DNA of 59,709 bases from JBFMGD01 sp040751775 (GTDB lineage: Bacteria; Bacillota; Dethiobacteria; DTU022), in the NCBI GenBank assembly GCA_040751775.1, contig JBFMGD010000013.1, forward strand, positions 1-59,709. Direction: 5' to 3'. Shown here one piece after another: positions 24,476-33,320 of the stretch (the first letter of the stretch is position 1; each line of letters begins with the position of its first letter). Both the position numbers and the translations under genes were made by a program. Below the pieces are notes generated by a model that was given only the letters and a program-made list of their open reading frames with translations, had not been told where the DNA came from and made no database searches.

Positions 24476-26044
24476 ATGTTTTTGCAGTCACATGTTTACA
24501 AAAATACTTTTCGCGATTCAGTCTACCTGATGCGCCTTTCCAGTATGCTCAGAGAGTTGGACGGCGTAGAGGGGGCTGAAGTGATTATCGGTACCGACCA
24601 TAATAAGAAATTTTTACGGGCCGGGGATCTCTGGACCGAAGAGATTGAGCAGAATGCCGGAGCCAATGATTTAATTATTTCCGTGCGGGCCGTCAACCAA
24701 CAGAAGGCGGAAGCGGCTATTCAGCGCGCTCTTGACGAAATGACCAAAGAGGTGGACCGGGGAGACCTGGCCGGCGAATTTGTGCCGCGCACCTTTGAGA
24801 CCGCGTTAAAACATATGCCCGGCGCCAATATCGCCCTGATCTCCATCCCGGGCCGCTACGCGCGGCGTGAGGCAGAGAAGATCCTGGAGGCCGGCTTGCA
24901 TGTAATGCTTTTCAGCGACAACGTGTCGATGGAAGAGGAAATAGCCTTGAAACAAAAAGCGCTGGAAAAGGGCCTTCTGCTGATGGGCCCCGATTGCGGC
25001 ACCGCGATCATTAACGGTGTGCCCCTCGCTTTTGCCAACCGGGTCAGGCGGGGTAATATCGGTATTGTAGCCGCCGCCGGTACCGGGCTGCAGGAAGTAT
25101 CTTCCCTGGTGCATAACCTGGGCGGGGGGATCAGTCACGGCATCGGCACCGGGGGGCGGGATGTCAAAGACGCGGTCGGCGGTTTGATGATGCTTCAGGG
25201 GCTGAAAGCGTTAATCGAAGACGTACAAACCGCGGTAATTGTGATCATAGCAAAGCCGCCTGAACCGCAGGTGACGCAGAAAGTATTACAGGCCGCCGCG
25301 CAGAGCCCCAAACCGGTTGTGGTCAATTTTCTCGGCGGCGACCCGGAACCGATCCGCGCCGCCGGATGCGAATCGGCGCTCACCCTTAAAGAAGCCGCGG
25401 AAAAGGCGTTCCGGTTAGCCGGGGGAGAGCCGGCGGCGGCTCCGAGCGCAAATTTTACTGCCGTTAAAGAGGTTATCGAAGCAGAAAAGAGAAAATTAAA
25501 ACCAGGCCAGCGCTATTTGAGAGGTTTGTTTTCCGGCGGCACCCTGGCCTATGAAAGCTTGCTGATGTTAAACCAGGCCGCCGGCGGGATCTATTCCAAC
25601 CTTGCTCTTGAGCCGCGTTTCCGTTTGACGGACCTCTTTCGCAGCCGGGAGCATACGATCATCGATTTCGGAGAGGACGAGTTTACCCAGGGGCGTCTTC
25701 ACCCGATGATCGATCCGGCCCTGCGCGGCAACCGCATCGTCGCCGAAGGGAAGGACCCGGAAACGGCGGTGATTATGTTCGACCTGGTGCTCGGATTCAA
25801 CGCCCACCCGGACCCGGCGGGGGCGGCCGTGGAAGCGATCATGGAAGCCAGCGCTGAAGCTGAAAGGGAGGGGCGCCACCTGATCTTTGTAACCTCGGTC
25901 TGCGGCACTGACGAAGATTTCCAAAACCGCCGGGAACAGGTGGAAAAGCTAAACAAAGCGGGGGTGCTCGTTTTTCCCAGCAATGCCGACGCCTCGTTTT
26001 TCGTCAAAGAGCTGCTCAATAATCTGCTGACAGAGCACAGGTAG
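24476..26044 (+). CDS. fdrA: FdrA/AllF, acyl-CoA-synthetase-fold subunit of oxamate carbamoyltransferase
   Basis: A 522-aa protein related to succinyl-CoA synthetases, without obvious CoA-ligase function. It has MGPDCGTAIINGVPLAF, then the Rossmann segment GNIGIVAAAGTGLQEV, and GIGTGGRDVKDAVGG. The C-terminal domain contains LFSGGTLAYE and PMIDPALRGNRI. E. coli FdrA is reported as AllF of oxamate carbamoyltransferase (oxalurate plus phosphate to oxamate plus carbamoyl phosphate). ATG 24476 follows GAGTTGAGG and is 5 bp after arcC; the longer in-frame reading upstream lies over arcC and is spurious. Confidence 0.9.
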   Translation: MFLQSHVYKNTFRDSVYLMRLSSMLRELDGVEGAEVIIGTDHNKKFLRAGDLWTEEIEQNAGANDLIISVRAVNQQKAEAAIQRALDEMTKEVDRGDLAGEFVPRTFETALKHMPGANIALISIPGRYARREAEKILEAGLHVMLFSDNVSMEEEIALKQKALEKGLLLMGPDCGTAIINGVPLAFANRVRRGNIGIVAAAGTGLQEVSSLVHNLGGGISHGIGTGGRDVKDAVGGLMMLQGLKALIEDVQTAVIVIIAKPPEPQVTQKVLQAAAQSPKPVVVNFLGGDPEPIRAAGCESALTLKEAAEKAFRLAGGEPAAAPSANFTAVKEVIEAEKRKLKPGQRYLRGLFSGGTLAYESLLMLNQAAGGIYSNLALEPRFRLTDLFRSREHTIIDFGEDEFTQGRLHPMIDPALRGNRIVAEGKDPETAVIMFDLVLGFNAHPDPAGAAVEAIMEASAEAEREGRHLIFVTSVCGTDEDFQNRREQVEKLNKAGVLVFPSNADASFFVKELLNNLLTEHR

Positions 26045-26059
26045 TGAGGAGGGATTCGG

Positions 26060-26227
26060 ATGAGTATTCAATCGCTGCTGAACAGCGAAGTAAAAGTAAT
26101 CAATTTAGGCCTGGAGGATTTTGCGCGCAACCTGAAAGAGCAAGCGGTTGACGTGCTCCACGTGCGCTGGCAGCCGCCGGCAATGGGGGATCAAAACCTG
26201 CTCAGCCTGCTCGATAAGTTAAAATAA
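26060..26227 (+). CDS. 55-aa FdrA-associated protein
   Basis: A small ORF between fdrA and the nitrilase gene, with GAGGAGGG before ATG and 15 bp after the fdrA stop. The core KVINLGLEDFARNLKEQA, then VLHVRWQPPAMGD, resembles a short segment (V-I-N-x-G-L-x-x-F-A ... V-D-W-x-P-P-A-x-G) that I recall at the end of FdrA-like or start of DUF1116 proteins elsewhere. It is therefore probably a real, separately encoded module of the carbamoyltransferase complex. It is too short for most automatic gene callers. Confidence 0.72.
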   Translation: MSIQSLLNSEVKVINLGLEDFARNLKEQAVDVLHVRWQPPAMGDQNLLSLLDKLK

Positions 26228-26249
26228 GATCAAGACAGGAGTGGTCTGC

Positions 26250-27128
26250 TTGCAGAAATTTACAGTTGCCTGCGCCCAGATGGGCTTTAAACCGAATGAT
26301 GTCGACTATAACCTGAAAAAAGCGCTCGAATGGATTTGCCGCGCCGCGGAAGAGCACGGCGCGGAGCTGGTCGTTTTTCCGGAGACCATCTCCACCGGTT
26401 TCATGCACAATCTGCCGTACAATGAACTGTACAGGTTGGTGGAGCCGGTTCCCGGCCGTTTTACCGAAGCGATCGGCAAGGTGGCGCGGGAAAAGAAAAT
26501 CCACGTCTGCTATCCGACCTACGAACGCGGTGAAAAGGATGGGATCATCTACAACTCAGCCACATTGATAGATGATTCGGGCGCAATAATCGGCAATTAT
26601 CGTAAAACGCACCCCTTTATCTCGGAAAATGCCGCTTTCGGGGGTTGGGTTACCGCCGGCACGGCAGTGAAAGCGTACGATACGCGCCTCGGTAAAATCG
26701 GCATGATCATCTGTTACGACGGGGATTTCCCTGAGCTCAGCCGGGAGCTGGCGCTACAAGGAGCCGAAATTATACTGCGCCCCGCGGCGCTGCTGCGCAG
26801 CTACGATATCTGGTACCTGACCAGCGCGGCGCGGGCTTTTGACAATCACGTCTATATGGCCGCCGTCAATGCGGTAGGCAGCGACGCCGCCGGCTGCAAC
26901 TACTTCGGCAACAGCCTGGTGATCGACCCGCGGGCGGTTAAACTGGCCCAGGCCCGCGGAGTGGAGGAGATCGTATCGGCTCAGCTGGATCCCGACCCGC
27001 TGCGCTTTGTTACCCAAGGTTCAAAAGAACCGATGGTTTATAATCATATCGATGATCGAAATTTAGAGGTTTACCGGAATATCGCCCGCGCCGGAAACAG
27101 TCCTTTCCCCCGTGCACCGGTTAAATGA
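26250..27128 (+). CDS. nitrilase-superfamily amidase
   Basis: A 292-aa carbon-nitrogen hydrolase. The catalytic triad is Glu45 (VVFPETISTG), Lys119 (GNYRKTHPF) and Cys155 (MIICYDGDFPE). TTG 26250 is chosen because AGGAG stands eight bases before it; a GTG at 26241 would overlap that site. The substrate cannot be read from sequence. Because it lies inside the AllF-AllG operon, an amide made there (for example oxamate, giving oxalate and ammonia) or a carbamoyl-amino acid are the natural candidates. This is inference from position only. Confidence 0.85.
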   Translation: MQKFTVACAQMGFKPNDVDYNLKKALEWICRAAEEHGAELVVFPETISTGFMHNLPYNELYRLVEPVPGRFTEAIGKVAREKKIHVCYPTYERGEKDGIIYNSATLIDDSGAIIGNYRKTHPFISENAAFGGWVTAGTAVKAYDTRLGKIGMIICYDGDFPELSRELALQGAEIILRPAALLRSYDIWYLTSAARAFDNHVYMAAVNAVGSDAAGCNYFGNSLVIDPRAVKLAQARGVEEIVSAQLDPDPLRFVTQGSKEPMVYNHIDDRNLEVYRNIARAGNSPFPRAPVK

Positions 27129-27309
27129 GTTATAGTGATACAGTATTCAATATAATTAAACTAAACGGTGGAGGTGATCCGCTCAAGAATAAGACTGTGC
27201 CGTAAGCCGGGCGCTGCCAACCGTGAGCTAAAAGGCGCGGGACGACCGGTTGATCGAAATTTTTATGTTTGCGCGTATCGAAATAAACAGATTACCGGGA
27301 GGTGTCCTC

Positions 27310-28617
27310 ATGAGTAAGATTGATCTGGCCAACCAGGAAGCGGTTAAAAGAATGATGCTCTCAAGGCCGGTGCTGGTTGATGTCGGCCGGGCTAAAGATG
27401 TGATCCCCGGCATGAAAGAGAATCTTTTCCTGCATGCCGGTCCGCCGATTACCTGGGATCGGATGAGCGGCCCGCTGAAAGGTGCTGTAATCGGTGGTTT
27501 GCTCTACGAAAAGAAGGCGAGAGATGAGGCCGAGGCGATCGAAATGGCTGCCTCCGGAGCGGTTGAGTTTTCACCCTGCCACCACTATAACGCCGTCGGC
27601 CCGATGGCCGGTGTAATCACCCCTTCGCAGATGGTCTTCATCATCGAAGATAAAGAGTGGGGCGGTTTTACCTATTCCAATATGAACGAAGGCTATGGTA
27701 AAGTGTTGCGTTACGGCGCATACGACGAAGGGGTGCTGCGGCGCCTGCGCTGGCTCGATGAAATCTACGCGCCTGTGGTTAAAGAAGCGGTGCACTTGGC
27801 AGGCGGAATCGATATTAAGACCATTATCGCCCAGGCGCTGCATATGGGTGATGACGGCCACAACCGGAACCGGGCTACCACTTCGCTCTTTATCCGGGCG
27901 ATCGCGCCGTATATCGTGGAAACGGAATTCGGCCGCAAGCGGGAGTACGACACCCCGCGGCTCGATCTGACCAACATCTGCACCTTCTTTAAGGACAGCA
28001 AGCCGACAGCGGCCGCGGAAGTGCTCGCTTTCATGCATGGCAACGACCTGACCGCGCTGAATGCGATCATGGCTTCATGCAAGAGTATGGCTGTGGCGGC
28101 ACACGGTATTGAGGGCTCAACCGTGGTCACTACGATGGCCCGCAACGGCACTGACTTTGGCATCCGCGTCAGCGGCACCGGCGACAAGTGGTTTACCGCT
28201 CCGGCCAATGTGCCGCACGGCCTCTATTTTTCGGGCTTTAAAGCCTCCGACGCCAACGGCGATATCGGGGACAGCGTGATTACCGAGACCGTGGGCATCG
28301 GCGGCTTCGCCATGGCCGCGGCGCCGGCGATTGTCAACTTTATCGGCGGTAAGCCGGCGGACGCTTTTGACGCCACCAACGAAATGTATGAAATTACCAT
28401 CACTGAAAACAGCAACTTCAACATACCGGCCATGGACTTCAAAGGCACTCCCACCGGTATCGATGTCCGCAAAGTAGTGGAAAAAGGGATCCTGCCCCGG
28501 ATTAACACCGGTATCGCCCATAACCAACCGGGCATCGGCCAGGTCGGCGCGGGTATTGTTCTACCCCCCATGGAGTGCTTTATCGGCGCGATCAAGGAAC
28601 TGGCAAACCGGCAATAA
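27310..28617 (+). CDS. allG: AllG (DUF1116) subunit of oxamate carbamoyltransferase
   Basis: A 435-aa protein of the YlbE/DUF1116 family. Signatures are LLHAGPPITW-like (LFLHAGPPITWDRMSGPLKG), FSPCHHYNAVGPMAGV, HMGDDGHNRNRATT, VSGTGDKWFTAPA and TETVGIGGFAMAAAPAIV. In E. coli the relative is reported as AllG of oxamate carbamoyltransferase. ATG 27310 follows GGGAGGTG; an ATG at 27250 adds 20 unconserved residues. The 181-bp gap after the nitrilase gene is unusual for this operon and contains GGAGGTGATCC (27170-27180) with no evident gene after it. Confidence 0.9.
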   Translation: MSKIDLANQEAVKRMMLSRPVLVDVGRAKDVIPGMKENLFLHAGPPITWDRMSGPLKGAVIGGLLYEKKARDEAEAIEMAASGAVEFSPCHHYNAVGPMAGVITPSQMVFIIEDKEWGGFTYSNMNEGYGKVLRYGAYDEGVLRRLRWLDEIYAPVVKEAVHLAGGIDIKTIIAQALHMGDDGHNRNRATTSLFIRAIAPYIVETEFGRKREYDTPRLDLTNICTFFKDSKPTAAAEVLAFMHGNDLTALNAIMASCKSMAVAAHGIEGSTVVTTMARNGTDFGIRVSGTGDKWFTAPANVPHGLYFSGFKASDANGDIGDSVITETVGIGGFAMAAAPAIVNFIGGKPADAFDATNEMYEITITENSNFNIPAMDFKGTPTGIDVRKVVEKGILPRINTGIAHNQPGIGQVGAGIVLPPMECFIGAIKELANRQ

Positions 28618-28660
28618 ATGATCCGGACAGGGCCACTAGCATGATGGAGGTGAAAGAGAA

Positions 28661-29491
28661 TTGGCAGTATTCGATTATCTGAAATGTGCCGATCTGGCCG
28701 AGGCCGGCAAAATGCTGCTGGAAGAGGAGCGGATTCAACCCCTGGCCGGTGGGACCGACTTAATGGTCGGCATCAGAGGCGGTAAATTCAAAGTCCGTGC
28801 GGTCCTCGATTTGAAGAATATCGCCGCCTTAAAAGTGCTGTCTGAGGACGAAGCCGGAATCACGATCGGGGCAGGCGTTCCCTTAAACGACATCGTCAAT
28901 TTCAAGCCGGTGCGGGAACATCTGCCGATTTTAGCGGAAGCTTGCCACAGCATCGGTACCTACTCGATTCGCAACCGGGGCACCCTGGCGGGTAATATCT
29001 GCAACGCTTCTCCGGCGGCGGATACCGCGGCTCCACTTTACTGCCTCGGTGCGCTGGTGAATATCGCCGGACCCCGGGAGAGAAGGTCCGTGCCGATCGA
29101 GGAATTTTTTACCGGACCGGGCCAGACAGCCCTGAAAAAAGGAGAACTTGTTGTGACGGTCCTTATTCCCAAGCCCTACCCAACCGGGAAGGGGATTTAT
29201 CTGAAAGCTTCACGCACCGGCTCCGTGGATCTGGCGACCGTGGGTGTGGCGGTTCAAAGTTACGGTAATGAAGTGCGCATTGCCCTCGGGGCGGTGGCGC
29301 CGACTCCGGTCCGGGCAAAATCTGTGGAAAAAGCCGTCAACATAGATGGCGTGAAAGACTGGGCCCAAGCTGCGCAGCTTGTGCACGCCGACATCTCCCC
29401 GATCACCGATTTAAGGGGTTCCCGCGAATATCGCTATCACATAGCCGAGGTGTTGATCCGCCGCGGCCTGGAACAGACCATGGAGGTGTAG
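28661..29491 (+). CDS. xanthine dehydrogenase-type FAD subunit
   Basis: A 276-aa medium subunit of a molybdenum hydroxylase, carrying FAD that passes electrons from the 2Fe-2S subunit to an acceptor. The FAD-binding segments are LAGGTDLMVGIRGG and TIGAGVPLNDI in the N-terminal half, then GTYSIRNRGTLAGNICNASPAADTA. CO_deh_flav_C follows (GSVDLATVGVAV, IALGAVAPTPVRAKSVE). TTG start with GGAGGTGA upstream. The 2Fe-2S gene follows 2 bp later. Confidence 0.92.
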   Translation: MAVFDYLKCADLAEAGKMLLEEERIQPLAGGTDLMVGIRGGKFKVRAVLDLKNIAALKVLSEDEAGITIGAGVPLNDIVNFKPVREHLPILAEACHSIGTYSIRNRGTLAGNICNASPAADTAAPLYCLGALVNIAGPRERRSVPIEEFFTGPGQTALKKGELVVTVLIPKPYPTGKGIYLKASRTGSVDLATVGVAVQSYGNEVRIALGAVAPTPVRAKSVEKAVNIDGVKDWAQAAQLVHADISPITDLRGSREYRYHIAEVLIRRGLEQTMEV

Positions 29492-29493
29492 AT

Positions 29494-29961
29494 ATGGCCG
29501 AGAGCGTTACCATCACCTTTACCGTAAACGGTGAAAAGGAATCGCGGATTGTCAGCCCCAGCCGGACGTTGCTGAAATTTATCCGGGAAGAGCTGAATCT
29601 GACCGGAACCAAGGAAGGTTGTGAAGTGGGCGAATGCGGCGCCTGTATCGTTCTACTGAACGGCCGGCCTGTCAACTCGTGCATCGTTTTGGCGGCGGAG
29701 TTGGACGGCAAGGAGCTGATCACGATCGAAGGGCTGGCGCAAAACGGCGAACTCGACCGCGTGCAGCAAGCCTTTATCGATCATGCCGCCTTTCAATGCG
29801 GCTATTGTACCCCGGGTATGATCATGTCGGCCCGGGCGCTTCTGGAGCGCAGCCCGTCACCCTCCGACGAAGAGATTAACGAGGCCCTGAGCGGTAACCT
29901 CTGCCGGTGCGGCGCTTACCAGGAGATCCGCCAGGCGATTAAATCCTGCGCCAAAAAATAA
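29494..29961 (+). CDS. xanthine dehydrogenase-type 2Fe-2S subunit
   Basis: A 155-aa small subunit with the two expected iron-sulfur clusters. The plant-ferredoxin-type cluster is in CEVGECGACIVLLNG with the fourth Cys in PVNSC. The second, helical-domain cluster is in QCGYCTPGMIM and NLCRCGAYQEI. It transfers electrons from the molybdenum site to FAD. It lies between the FAD and molybdopterin subunits. Confidence 0.95.
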   Translation: MAESVTITFTVNGEKESRIVSPSRTLLKFIREELNLTGTKEGCEVGECGACIVLLNGRPVNSCIVLAAELDGKELITIEGLAQNGELDRVQQAFIDHAAFQCGYCTPGMIMSARALLERSPSPSDEEINEALSGNLCRCGAYQEIRQAIKSCAKK

Positions 29962-29981
29962 AGTGGAAAGGAGGAGATCAG

Positions 29982-32297
29982 ATGTCAGCATATAAATTTT
30001 TAGGCTCCGATGTGCCGCGTAAGGACGCCGTGGAGAAGGTAACCGGGAGCGCCAAGTATATCGAAGACCTGCACTTCGCCCCGATGCTCTATACGAAAAT
30101 TCTGAAAAGCACCATTGCGCACGGCCTGATTAAACGGATCGACACTACGAAAGCGGAACAGTACCCCGGTGTCAAGGCCGTGGTTACCGGAAAAGACTTT
30201 CCGAACCGGGCCGGTCTCTACCTGGTTGACCGGACCTACTACGCCGTGGAAAAAGTGCGTTACTGGGGTGAACCGGTAGCCGCCGTGGCCGCTGTGACCG
30301 AGGAAGCGGCAGCGGAAGCGGTCAATTTAATCGAAGTGGAGTACGAGGCGCTGCCGGCCGTATTTGACCCCCGCGAGGCGCTAAAACCCGGCGCTCCCCT
30401 GGTTCATGAAAACCTGGCAGAATACGAACGGGTACCGGTATTCTATCCGCAGCCCGGGACCAATATCGCCAACCATTTCAAAGTGCGTAAGGGCGACGCT
30501 GAGAAGGGTTTTGCCGAAGCGGATTTAATCGTGGAACGGGAATATTATGTACCCCAGATGCAGCATGTCACCATTGAAACTCATAAGGCGGCGGCCATGT
30601 GGAGCCTGGACGGCAGGCTTACCGTATGGAGCACCGCCCAATCGCCGAACGTGGTGCGCCAGATCCTGGCCAAGTCCCTGGGGATGCCTCTGAACAAAAT
30701 CCGGGTCGTCTCCAACTATATCGGGGGCGGCTTCGGCGGCAAGGCCGGCGCCGCAATGGAAGGTTTGGTTGTCCCCCTGGCGAAGAAGTGCCCCGGCAAA
30801 GTGGTGCGCGTCGTCTTTACCCGGGAGGAGGATATCCAGGGATCCTTTACCAGGCAGGCCCTTTATGCCCGCTTGAAGACCGGCGTGCGCAAGGACGGCA
30901 GGATTACCGCCCTCGAGTACCACATGGTCTGGGACGGCGGGGCTTATACCGAGTACGGCGTGAATATTATTCGTGCCGCCGGTTACAGCTCTACCGGAGC
31001 CTACGATATCCCCAATGTGAAGACCGATTCATACTGCGTTTACACCAACAACCCCATCGGCGGACCGGTGCGGGGCTTCGGCATGTGCGAGATGCAATGG
31101 GGCCTTGAGCGGCAGATTAATGAAATCGCCGCCGAGCTGGGGATGGATTCTCTGCAAGTCAGGCTGATCAACGGCATGAAAGACGGCTCCACCACGGCCT
31201 CCGGTCAGGAGGTCCAGCACGTGGCTTTCGACAAGTGCCTGCAGTCGGTAGCCGATTACGTCGGCTGGGGAGAAAAGAGCGGCAAGTATCGCGGCAAGGG
31301 GATCGCCGGTCTGGTCAAAGCGCCGGCCCAGCCCAGCAACGCCGCTTCTTCCTGCATCATCCGGATCAACGAAGATGGCACCGTGCATGTTTTGGTCGGC
31401 GCTTCGGAAATGGGGCAGGGCATGCTGACAGCCATGAGCATGATTGCGGCGGAGGCTTTGAACATCCCGGTGGGAAAAATCGAGATGCGGGTGCCGGACA
31501 CCGACTTCACCCCGTACGAATGGCAAAGCGTGGGCAGCAGAACCACCTACTGCCTGGGACACGCTATTCTCCGGGCCGCGGAAGACGTGAAGAAGCAGGT
31601 CTATCTGATCACCGCTCAAGTTTTAGGCTTACCGGCGGACGAACTGTTCCTGGACGACGATACCGTTTATTGGACCAAGGACAAAAGCAAAAAAGTGAGT
31701 TTGCGGGAAGTAGCCGACAGCTGCAAGAAATGTTCCGGCGAAGGGATCGCCGGGCCGATTATCGGCCGCGGGTCGTACGTCCCCACCAAAATGACCAACC
31801 TGGATCCCGAGACCGGGCAGGGTAAACCGGGCCTTTTCTGGACCTTCGGCGCCACGGCGGCTGAAGTGGAAGTTGACCCGGAGACGGGGAAAATAACGGT
31901 GCTCAAACTGGCGACGGCGATGGACGCCGGCCAGGCGGTCAGCCCGCAAATGTGCCAGGTTCAGGTGCACGGCGGTACGATTATGGGCCTCTCCACAGCC
32001 CTTTTTGAAGAGGTCAGGTTGAACCAGGGGCGGGTTTTGAACCCCAACTTTACCGATTATAAGATCCCGACGATTGAGAATACGCCGGAAATAAAGGGCA
32101 TTATCCTGGAAACCCCGGAGGGCGATGGGCCGTATGGTTTGCGCGGTGTCGGAGAACAGCCGATGATTGCCGTTCCGCCGGCCATTGCCAACGCCGTAGC
32201 CGACGCGGTTGGAATTAAAATGTATACATTCCCGCTCACTCCTGAACGGGTCTGGCAGGCTATTCAAGATCAGGAAAAAACTAACCGGACACCGTAG
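29982..32297 (+). CDS. xanthine dehydrogenase-type molybdopterin subunit
   Basis: A 771-aa catalytic subunit binding the molybdenum cytosine dinucleotide cofactor. It opens with aldehyde-oxidase/xanthine-dehydrogenase a/b hammerhead segments (VPRKDAVEKVTGSAKYIED). It has the cofactor loop GGGFGGKAG (about 247-255), GPVRGFGMCEMQ, and the catalytic glutamate Glu725 in RGVGEQP. It lacks the AYRCSFR loop of CO dehydrogenase, so it is of the purine/N-heterocycle hydroxylase type. Substrate is inferred (xanthine or hypoxanthine) from PucR and purine permease neighbours. YqeB/YqeC genes downstream suggest a selenium-dependent form. Confidence 0.92.
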   Translation: MSAYKFLGSDVPRKDAVEKVTGSAKYIEDLHFAPMLYTKILKSTIAHGLIKRIDTTKAEQYPGVKAVVTGKDFPNRAGLYLVDRTYYAVEKVRYWGEPVAAVAAVTEEAAAEAVNLIEVEYEALPAVFDPREALKPGAPLVHENLAEYERVPVFYPQPGTNIANHFKVRKGDAEKGFAEADLIVEREYYVPQMQHVTIETHKAAAMWSLDGRLTVWSTAQSPNVVRQILAKSLGMPLNKIRVVSNYIGGGFGGKAGAAMEGLVVPLAKKCPGKVVRVVFTREEDIQGSFTRQALYARLKTGVRKDGRITALEYHMVWDGGAYTEYGVNIIRAAGYSSTGAYDIPNVKTDSYCVYTNNPIGGPVRGFGMCEMQWGLERQINEIAAELGMDSLQVRLINGMKDGSTTASGQEVQHVAFDKCLQSVADYVGWGEKSGKYRGKGIAGLVKAPAQPSNAASSCIIRINEDGTVHVLVGASEMGQGMLTAMSMIAAEALNIPVGKIEMRVPDTDFTPYEWQSVGSRTTYCLGHAILRAAEDVKKQVYLITAQVLGLPADELFLDDDTVYWTKDKSKKVSLREVADSCKKCSGEGIAGPIIGRGSYVPTKMTNLDPETGQGKPGLFWTFGATAAEVEVDPETGKITVLKLATAMDAGQAVSPQMCQVQVHGGTIMGLSTALFEEVRLNQGRVLNPNFTDYKIPTIENTPEIKGIILETPEGDGPYGLRGVGEQPMIAVPPAIANAVADAVGIKMYTFPLTPERVWQAIQDQEKTNRTP

Positions 32298-32385
32298 CAG
32301 CCGCAACCGGTTATGCCTGCGGTGTGGCGTACACGAAGGCTTTATGCCTCTCGCCTCTTGATAAAAGAGGACTTTAGGAATAAAC

Positions 32386-32425
32386 TATACAAGAGGGCAC
32401 TCCCTCGGGCGTACCCTCTTGTATA
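32386..32425. terminator. inverted repeat, probable terminator of the arcC-xdh operon
   Basis: TATACAAGAGGG (32386-32397) and CCCTCTTGTATA (32414-32425) pair perfectly over 12 bp around a 16-nt loop, 89 bp after the molybdopterin subunit stop. The run of T after the stem is weak, so a regulatory role is also possible. Confidence 0.6.
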
Positions 32426-32493
32426 TTATAAGGGTAGAACTTGGCTGTAGATCCCTCCGGCGCCGGCTGGGAGGATAAAACTGAGGTAACACT

Positions 32494-33291
32494 ATGACTA
32501 TACCACGGACAATAATCATTAAAGGGGCCGGTGACCTGGCCAGCGGGGTGGCTCACCGCCTCTGGTGGGCCGGTTTTGACGTAATCATGACCGAACTGGC
32601 GCAGCCGCTGGTGGTACGGCGGGAGGCAGCCTTTGCCGCAGCCGTCTTTCGGGGTGAATGCACCGTGGAAGGGATCACCGCCAGGCTCTGTTTGCCGGAT
32701 CAGGTAGCGCGGGTATTAGCCGGCCGGGAAATCCCGGTAGTGGTCGATCCGGACGGCGAGCTGGTGCGGCACCTTAATCCCAAGATTTTAATCGACGCCG
32801 TTATGGCCAAGCGTAATACCGGGAGCGGCATCACCGATGCCGCCCTGGTAATCGGCCTGGGGCCCGGTTTTGTAGCCGGGTTGGATGTGCATGCCGTAAT
32901 TGAAACAAGCCGCGGTCACAATCTCGGGAGGGTGTTTTACCGGGGAGCGGCTGAAGCTGACAGCGGCATCCCCGGCGAAGTCGGCGGAGCCGGGCGAGAG
33001 AGGCTGTTGCGGGCGCCGGCCGGCGGTACGTTCAAACCGGTCAAAGAGATCGGCGCTGTCGTACATAAAGGAGATACGGTCGCCTATGTCGATCGGATCC
33101 CCGTGACAGCCGGTGTGGACGGTTTACTGCGGGGCTTGCTTTTTCCCGGCCTGATCGTGCAAGCGGGCATGAAAGTTGGGGATATAGACCCCCGCGGCTC
33201 TGCCGTGGATTACCGGACCGTTTCCGATAAAGCGAGATCCATCGGGGGCGGTGTTCTGGAAGCGATTTTGAATCGGTTTTTCCGAGAGTAA
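32494..33291 (+). CDS. yqeB: YqeB, selenium-dependent Mo hydroxylase maturation protein
   Basis: A 265-aa Rossmann-type protein of the EF2563/YqeB family (IIIKGAGDLASGVAHRLWWAGFDVIMTE-type N-terminus, RREAAFAAAVF, KRNTGSGITDAALVIGLGPGF, KSIGGGVLEA-like end). Together with YqeC this family marks genomes with selenium-dependent molybdenum hydroxylases, where it is thought to help insert labile selenium. It opens a second plus-strand operon after the xdh terminator. The exact reaction is not established. Confidence 0.88.
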   Translation: MTIPRTIIIKGAGDLASGVAHRLWWAGFDVIMTELAQPLVVRREAAFAAAVFRGECTVEGITARLCLPDQVARVLAGREIPVVVDPDGELVRHLNPKILIDAVMAKRNTGSGITDAALVIGLGPGFVAGLDVHAVIETSRGHNLGRVFYRGAAEADSGIPGEVGGAGRERLLRAPAGGTFKPVKEIGAVVHKGDTVAYVDRIPVTAGVDGLLRGLLFPGLIVQAGMKVGDIDPRGSAVDYRTVSDKARSIGGGVLEAILNRFFRE

Positions 33292-33320
33292 AGACTCGAC
33301 ATGCACGGGAGAGAAGACTG

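Noticed and set aside
27173..27316. 47-codon GTG-started ORF running into allG
   Set aside because: The start codon overlaps the SD-like sequence itself and the product is Arg-rich with no motif.
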